Of a DNA stretch of 10,738 bases, positions 5,389 to 10,738 are shown one piece after another. Within the stretch, counting starts at the first letter, position 1. Each line of letters opens with the position of its first letter. The notes below the pieces were generated by a model. It saw only the letters and a list, made by a program, of their open reading frames with translations. It did not search any database and was not told the origin of the DNA. Origin of the DNA: an uncultured Oscillospiraceae bacterium (GTDB taxonomy: Bacteria > Bacillota > Clostridia > Oscillospirales > Ruminococcaceae); assembly GCA_900556525.1 (NCBI GenBank), contig USOZ01000042.1, forward strand, positions 1-10,738. Direction: 5' to 3'. Position numbers and translations under genes: made by a program.

Positions 5389-8300
5389 ATGACAAAGAAA
5401 CTAACCAAACCAATAGCGCTGTTTTTTACGGTATTTACTGTACTTGTGGCGGCGCTGCTGTATTTCGGCGCGCTTGACATAACGACAAGCGCAGAGTGGA
5501 ACGGCACCATTGCCGAAAAATTTGGCGGCGGCGACGGTTCATCAGCCGAGACAGCGTGCGAAATAGCAAACGGCGAGCAGCTCGCTTTCCTTGCACAGCA
5601 GGTGAACAGTGGCACGGACTATGAGGGTAAATTTTTCAAGCTGACCGCCGATATCGACCTCGGTGGAAATGAATGGACGCCGATAGGTGTAAAGTGGAAT
5701 TGCTTTGAAGGTACATTCGACGGCAACGGGCATACCGTGTCGAACTTCACAATAACCAAGCCGGACGAAAGCTACCTAGGTCTGTTCGGAAAAAACAAAG
5801 GAACAATAATGAACCTCGGCGTTGAAAAGGCTGAGATAAACGGATACGAATTTGTCGGCGGCGTGTGTGGATATAATGATGGCGTCAAGATTCAGAATTG
5901 CTATAACACAGGCACGGTCAAAGGATATAACTACGTTGGCGGCGTGTGCGGATTTAACTGTGGAACTAACTACGCCACCATTGAGAACTGCTATAACACA
6001 GGAACAGTCAGCGGAACTGAAGAAATCGGCGGCGTGTGCGGATATAATGATTATAACGGCACGATTCAGAATTGCTATAACACTGGCGCGGTCAGCGGTT
6101 CTAAAGATATCGGCGGCATGTGCGGAAATAATAATTATAGCGGCACGATTAAGAACTGCTATAACACCGGCTCGGTCAGCGGAAACGGCGAAACAAGTTC
6201 AGCTATCGGCGGCGTGTGCGGATATAGGCAAGGAGGCACTATCACAAATTGCTATTACAACAAGGATATCTGCACGGTCGGCGGAATAAATGGCGGAGAT
6301 AAAGAAGGCTCTGCAATGGGACTTACCACCGAGCAGCTTTGCAATGGCACGCTTGAAAACCTTGCAGGCTTTGACGAGAATGTTTGGAATTTCGGTAAAT
6401 CTTCTGATGTAACGCCCACGGAGGAAGGCAGCAGGTTCGGTACAAAAACTTATACTTATCCGAGCCTTAAAGGAGTAGGTTCAGCTGCGGAAACAAAGGT
6501 CGCAGTCTACAATTTCGGCACAAGCGATTCTCCCGAATGGCAGCAATTCACCGAAATCACCACGAAGGACGAGTTCATGGCTATCGGCGGGAACGAAGAA
6601 AATCTGAGCAAAAACTATGTTCTCGGTGCGAATATCGACCTCGGCGGCGAGGAGATAACTCCTATCGGCGACTTCGCCAATCCTTTCACAGGCAAATTCA
6701 GCGGCAACGGGCATACCGTGTCGAACTTCACAATAAACCAGCCGAACAAAAACAACATAGGTCTGTTTGGATATAACAAAGGAACAATAATGAATCTCGG
6801 CGTTGAAAAGGCTGAGATAAACGGATATAATTTTGTCGGCGGCGTGTGCGGAGAAAATTACGGCACGATTGAGGACTGCTATAACACAGGAACAGTCAGC
6901 GGAAATAGCGAGAAGGTCGGCGGCGTGTGCGGATATAACTATGAAACGATCGAGAACTGCTACAGCATAGGCGCAGTCAGCGGAGGTCCATATACCGGCA
7001 GTGTTTGCGGACACAACAAGGGCACAGTTAAAAACTGCTACTATAATATAGACATTGCTACTTGTGCCGCATTGGGAGAATCGGTCGCCAATGCAGCCAA
7101 CGATAATGAGGATAATAATGTTAAGCGTCTTACTACGGCGGACTTTTGCGGCGGAACTCTCCCGACGGGCTTTGGCTCTGTCTGGGCTGAGGGCAGCACC
7201 GCTACGGAGGCGTCGCAGACTAACGTAAAATTCCGCAAGGCGACCTACACCTATCCGAGCCTTAACGGCGTAGGTACGGCTTATTCTGTCAAAACGCAGG
7301 AGTATAACTTTAAGGTAAACAGCGCGGACGCGGACGACTGGCAGGAATGCACGATCATCACCACAACGGAGCAGTTCAAGGCTATCGGCGAGAACAGCGA
7401 AAGCTTGGGCAAAAACTACGTTCTCGATGCGGATATCGACTTCGGCGGCGCGGAGATAGATCCTATCGGTAACTATTATACACATTTCACGGGCAAATTC
7501 AGCGGCAACGGACATAAAATAAAGAACGTGAAGATCAACAAGCCCGATGAGGATTATATCGGTCTTTTTAGCGTTAACTATGGTCTTATTATCGACCTTT
7601 ACGTTGAAAACGCAAAGATAGTCGGAAAAGATATTGTCGGCGGCATATGCGCGTGGAGTTCCGGGTCTCTCAGCAGCGACCTCGCAATGATCAGAAATTG
7701 CGTTTTCACCGGAACAGTGCAGGGAAAGAGCATGGTTGGCGGTATATGCGGCTTGAACGGTAACAGCGTAATTGAAAATTGTTACAGCATAGCCGATATT
7801 ACAGGAACAAGCAATGTCGGCGGAATTTGCGGGATGATGACGTATAATCCTCATGGCGTCAGCATCAAGTGCTGCTATAGCGTAGGTAAGGTTTCGGGCG
7901 GCGATTATGACGGTTATATCTACGCTATCGGCAGCATAGTCGGCTTCAGTGATCCTTCAAATAGCGGAGTCGGTATAGAAAATTGCTATTATGACAAGAA
8001 CGTCAGCAGTCTTGGTGCTATAGGAACAGACGAATACGATTCATCTGCCGCCGACAACGAAGCCAATAATGTCAAGGGTCTGACTACGGCAGAGCTTTGC
8101 GGCACAACTCTTCCGAATGGCTTTGGCTCTGTCTGGGCTGCGGGTAAGATCAAAACGTCGGAACCCAACGGAAAATTCCGCACGGTAACTTACACCTACC
8201 CGAGCCTTAACGGCGTAGGTACGGCTTATTCTGTTGAAAAGAATGAGTATAACTTTAAGACACCCCGTGCACTCTCGGACGACTGGCAGGAATACACCCT

Positions 8301-10738
8301 TATTGAAAACGAAGCTCAGTTTATCGCTATCGGAAACGACAGCACAAGCTGGGGCAAGAACTATGTTCTCGCGAAAGAACTGAACCTCAGCGGCAAGACA
8401 ATAACGCCCATAGGCAACAACGGCACTTCGTTTACGGGCAAATTCAGCGGCAACGGCTACACAATCAAGAACGTCAAGATGTCGACCGACGAGGACTTAT
8501 CGGGCGGTTACGGTCTGTTCGGGGTAAATACGGGCTTGATCATGAATCTCGCAGTTGAGGGCGATATCAGCTATACATTATCTAACGGCCGTGCAAATGT
8601 CGGCGGTATCTGCGGCAAAAACGACATCGGCGGTAAAATTTTCTACTGTTCTTTTGAGGGAAAGGTCTATAACGGCGGAAACGATGCCGTCGGCGGTATC
8701 TGCGGCGAAAATAAGGGTTGGATTGAATACTGCTGTGCCTTTGCCGATGTAACTTCGGATAGAAATGTCGCAGGCGGTATTTGCGGAAGACATGATGACT
8801 ACAGCGGCATTGATAGCGATATTTATTATTGTTATTTTGTTGGCAAGGTGAGCATAAACGAAGGCAATGATGATAGTGTTGGCGCAATTGTTGCCTCAAG
8901 CACTGCAGGCACTAGATATCTTAACTGCTATTATGACAAAGAACGCAGCAATGTTGTTGACAATGAACTGGGCGTAGGCAAGACCACGAAAGAGCTTTGC
9001 GAAGCCGTTAATCTTTTTGGTTCGTATGAAAAAACTTGGACTACGGGAAGCTACGCGGTAACGCCCGACGCGGAAAACAGCAATTTACGCACGGTAGAAT
9101 ATACCTATCCTAAGCTCGTTTGCCTGAAAAAAGCGGCGAAGTCGGGTACTATGCAGCAGTATAACTTCAAGACGAGTGATACTGACGACTGGCAGGAATG
9201 CACGGTCATCACCACGGCGGAGCAGTTCAAGAATATCGGCAATGACAACACAAGTTGGAGCAAAAACTATATTCTCGGTGCGGATATCGACCTCGGCGGC
9301 GAGGAGATAACTCCTATCGGCAACTTCGCCAATCCTTTCACAGGCAAATTCAGCGGCAACGGGCATACCGTGTCGAACTTCACAATAAACCAGCCGAACA
9401 AAAACAACATAGGTCTGTTTGGATATAACAAAGGAACAATAATGAATCTCGGCGTTGAAAAGGCTGAGATAAACGGATATAATTTTGTCGGCGGCGTGTG
9501 CGGAGAAAATTACGGCACGATCAAGAACTGCTATAACACAGGAACAGTCAGTGGAAACGGCAAGACAAGTTCAGATATCGGCGGCGTGTGCGGAGAAAAT
9601 TACGGCACTATTGAGGACTGCTATAACACAGGAACAGTAAGCGGAACTGGATATGTCGGCGGCGTGTGCGGATATAATGAGGGCGGCACGATTCAGAGCT
9701 GCTATAACACAGGTGCTGTCAGCGGAGAATCTACTGTCGGCGGCGTGTGTGGATATAAATATGGTGGAACTATCACAAACTGCTATTACAACAAGGATAT
9801 CTGCACGGTCGGCGGAATAGGATATGGTGAAGGCTCTGCAACGGGGCTTACCACATTACAGATGACTGACGGCAAGGCGCTTAAAACGATGAAATTTGAT
9901 TCGGATGATTCGGAATGGAGCAAAAAGGCTAACGATAAGGCAAACGGCATTGCATATTATCCAAACCTGGCTGTATTCGCAGACGACGCACCCTCAGTAA
10001 AATACGAAACCAAGATTGTTATCGAGCCCTCCAACAAGGACGCAGAATACAAGTACGGCGACGAAGTAAAATTCAACGTTTCGGCTCTCGTAAAGTTTGA
10101 CGGTATGGCTGATTTTGCGGCAGATAACACCGCAGCCACAGAAAGCGAGGGCAGCTTTAAAATAACTGTTGACGGTGATACCGTTGTTGACAGCACGGAT
10201 ATTTTCGACAATACCACAACTGAAGGTGTCATTCCTTCGATAAATGTCGCAGGCAACAGAATATTCACACTTGAATATGACGGAACAAACTCCGAATATA
10301 TCGCAAACGGCGAAGCGACCTGCAAGGTTAATATCGAAAAGCTTGACCTTTCTGCGGACAAAATTGACTTCACACCTCCGACGAATCTGATATTCGACGG
10401 AAAGGCGAAATCCGCTTCGTTCAGCGGAAAATCGGGCGTTGGCGAAATCAACGCGAAATATTACTTGAACGGCGTTGAAACCCAGCCGATAAACGCAGGC
10501 ACTTACGCCGTAAAAATCAACGTTGCCGAGGGCGACATTTACAAGTCGGCGACCGACCTGACAAGCGCAGACTGGACGTTCACTATCGAAAAAGCGACCG
10601 CGCCCGCGGTAAAGGTGAACGAGACTAGCGCGCCTTGGAACAAGAACGGCAGCCGCAAGTTCACTATCACAGGACTTCCCGAAAATCATGGCGGATTTAT
10701 AGCCGTCCGTCATCAGAACGTACGCGCACGTTCGTCGG
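5389..10738 (+). CDS. Giant exported GLUG-repeat beta-helix protein (3' end outside window)
   Basis: An uninterrupted frame of 1783 codons runs off the window. Residues 1-35 are a signal sequence (MTKKLTK, hydrophobic 9-29, likely cut after TTSA). Five modules follow: about 49-364, 374-629, 639-944, 954-1244 and 1258-1530. Each opens with the pattern NYVLGADIDLGG, PIG, FTGKFSGNGHT and GLFG. Each continues with three to five GLUG units (VGGVCGYN ... IENCYNTG) and closes with a W ... YPSL-type tail. Module 1 instead opens like other GLUG proteins, with EIANGEQLAFLA and YEGKFFKL. From about 1531 the sequence changes to Ig-like beta-sandwich domains, including an MBG/YDG-type domain (about 1652-1735, with LIFDGKAKSASFSG, INAGTYAVKI and WTFTIEK). 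GLUG repeats are known from adhesins and IgA peptidases. A surface or adhesion role is inferred, and no enzyme motif is seen. The wall anchor or dockerin, if any, lies beyond the window. Confidence 0.9.
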   Translation, partial: MTKKLTKPIALFFTVFTVLVAALLYFGALDITTSAEWNGTIAEKFGGGDGSSAETACEIANGEQLAFLAQQVNSGTDYEGKFFKLTADIDLGGNEWTPIGVKWNCFEGTFDGNGHTVSNFTITKPDESYLGLFGKNKGTIMNLGVEKAEINGYEFVGGVCGYNDGVKIQNCYNTGTVKGYNYVGGVCGFNCGTNYATIENCYNTGTVSGTEEIGGVCGYNDYNGTIQNCYNTGAVSGSKDIGGMCGNNNYSGTIKNCYNTGSVSGNGETSSAIGGVCGYRQGGTITNCYYNKDICTVGGINGGDKEGSAMGLTTEQLCNGTLENLAGFDENVWNFGKSSDVTPTEEGSRFGTKTYTYPSLKGVGSAAETKVAVYNFGTSDSPEWQQFTEITTKDEFMAIGGNEENLSKNYVLGANIDLGGEEITPIGDFANPFTGKFSGNGHTVSNFTINQPNKNNIGLFGYNKGTIMNLGVEKAEINGYNFVGGVCGENYGTIEDCYNTGTVSGNSEKVGGVCGYNYETIENCYSIGAVSGGPYTGSVCGHNKGTVKNCYYNIDIATCAALGESVANAANDNEDNNVKRLTTADFCGGTLPTGFGSVWAEGSTATEASQTNVKFRKATYTYPSLNGVGTAYSVKTQEYNFKVNSADADDWQECTIITTTEQFKAIGENSESLGKNYVLDADIDFGGAEIDPIGNYYTHFTGKFSGNGHKIKNVKINKPDEDYIGLFSVNYGLIIDLYVENAKIVGKDIVGGICAWSSGSLSSDLAMIRNCVFTGTVQGKSMVGGICGLNGNSVIENCYSIADITGTSNVGGICGMMTYNPHGVSIKCCYSVGKVSGGDYDGYIYAIGSIVGFSDPSNSGVGIENCYYDKNVSSLGAIGTDEYDSSAADNEANNVKGLTTAELCGTTLPNGFGSVWAAGKIKTSEPNGKFRTVTYTYPSLNGVGTAYSVEKNEYNFKTPRALSDDWQEYTLIENEAQFIAIGNDSTSWGKNYVLAKELNLSGKTITPIGNNGTSFTGKFSGNGYTIKNVKMSTDEDLSGGYGLFGVNTGLIMNLAVEGDISYTLSNGRANVGGICGKNDIGGKIFYCSFEGKVYNGGNDAVGGICGENKGWIEYCCAFADVTSDRNVAGGICGRHDDYSGIDSDIYYCYFVGKVSINEGNDDSVGAIVASSTAGTRYLNCYYDKERSNVVDNELGVGKTTKELCEAVNLFGSYEKTWTTGSYAVTPDAENSNLRTVEYTYPKLVCLKKAAKSGTMQQYNFKTSDTDDWQECTVITTAEQFKNIGNDNTSWSKNYILGADIDLGGEEITPIGNFANPFTGKFSGNGHTVSNFTINQPNKNNIGLFGYNKGTIMNLGVEKAEINGYNFVGGVCGENYGTIKNCYNTGTVSGNGKTSSDIGGVCGENYGTIEDCYNTGTVSGTGYVGGVCGYNEGGTIQSCYNTGAVSGESTVGGVCGYKYGGTITNCYYNKDICTVGGIGYGEGSATGLTTLQMTDGKALKTMKFDSDDSEWSKKANDKANGIAYYPNLAVFADDAPSVKYETKIVIEPSNKDAEYKYGDEVKFNVSALVKFDGMADFAADNTAATESEGSFKITVDGDTVVDSTDIFDNTTTEGVIPSINVAGNRIFTLEYDGTNSEYIANGEATCKVNIEKLDLSADKIDFTPPTNLIFDGKAKSASFSGKSGVGEINAKYYLNGVETQPINAGTYAVKINVAEGDIYKSATDLTSADWTFTIEKATAPAVKVNETSAPWNKNGSRKFTITGLPENHGGFIAVRHQNVRARSS
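6671..6869 (+). repeat. 199-bp exact direct repeat, copy in GLUG module 2
   Basis: Bases 6671-6869 are identical to 9323-9521, offset 2652 bp (884 codons, so in frame). They encode the FTGKFSGNGHT to VGGVCGENYGT stretch. Synonymous sites are also unchanged, so the copy is recent or maintained by gene conversion. A third, more diverged relative lies at about 5722-5875 in module 1. Confidence 0.9.
9323..9521 (+). repeat. 199-bp exact direct repeat, copy in GLUG module 5
   Basis: This is the partner of 6671-6869. Similarity continues upstream to about 9274 with few changes. Downstream, module 5 switches to closer likeness with module 1: the stretch at about 9773-9818 nearly matches 6239-6284. 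Confidence 0.9.

Noticed and set aside
5852..6289. Plus-strand frame with repeated ACAD-type peptides
   Set aside because: This is an out-of-frame reading of the GLUG repeat DNA, so its periodicity is inherited from the real gene.
6481..7854. Long minus-strand frame (457 codons) opposite the GLUG gene
   Set aside because: It is a shadow: the plus strand has repeated GLUG codons that rarely give stops in this antisense frame. There is no family resemblance or ribosome site, and the plus frame is open far beyond it.
5533..9978. Regular repeats that might suggest a CRISPR array
   Set aside because: Repeats vary in sequence and spacing, all lie in one open frame and encode GLUG units.

Overview
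The window looks like chromosomal DNA of a fibre-degrading, Gram-positive gut or rumen Clostridia, most like Ruminococcus and its relatives (Oscillospiraceae). The reasons are GGAGG-type ribosome binding sites, consensus sigma-A promoters, clostridial lipoprotein signals, a CelC-like GH5 enzyme, a lichenase-type GH16 enzyme and a very large GLUG-repeat surface protein. Genus assignment is inference.

Left half (about 320-4882): a small beta-glucan locus. Three genes lie on the minus strand: a GH16 lichenase lipoprotein (2790-3590), an AraC-family regulator 27 bp behind it (2007-2762), and, after a 218-bp gap, a sugar-binding lipoprotein of an ABC importer (382-1788) closed by an intrinsic terminator (319-350). 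A cytoplasmic CelC-like GH5 glucanase (3875-4831) diverges from GH16 across a 284-bp control region. That region holds a TTGACA/TATAAT promoter for the GH16-AraC operon and, touching its -35 box, two 16-bp direct repeats exactly 21 bp apart, as expected for an AraC-type activator. The likely flow is: GH16 cuts mixed-linkage glucan at the cell surface, the binding protein captures oligosaccharides, GH5 cuts them inside, and the AraC protein senses and regulates. No permease genes are visible.

Junction (4843-5388): a GH5 terminator runs into the last 65 codons of a chemotaxis receptor, a gene fossil without stop or N-terminus. Next come an array of TTCGTTCCATGTC motifs (one inverted, two direct, one degenerate direct), a perfect sigma-A promoter, and a 113-bp MITE-like element with 19-bp terminal inverted repeats and a CTAA target duplication, sitting in the transcribed leader. 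A second, cut-off copy of this element forms the first 61 bases of the window, in the same orientation, so the two copies bracket the whole beta-glucan locus.

Right half (5389 to the window end): one open reading frame of at least 1783 codons for an exported protein. It has a signal sequence, five GLUG-type beta-helix modules of about 250-320 residues (some 20 repeat units, most with the unusual VCG...CY cysteine pair), then Ig-like/MBG-type domains cut by the window edge. Module 5 looks like a recent mosaic of modules 1 and 2, with a 199-bp exact duplication.

The most notable signals are the AraC-type operator, the bracketing MITE pair, the promoter-proximal repeat array, and the cysteine-rich, recombining GLUG protein.
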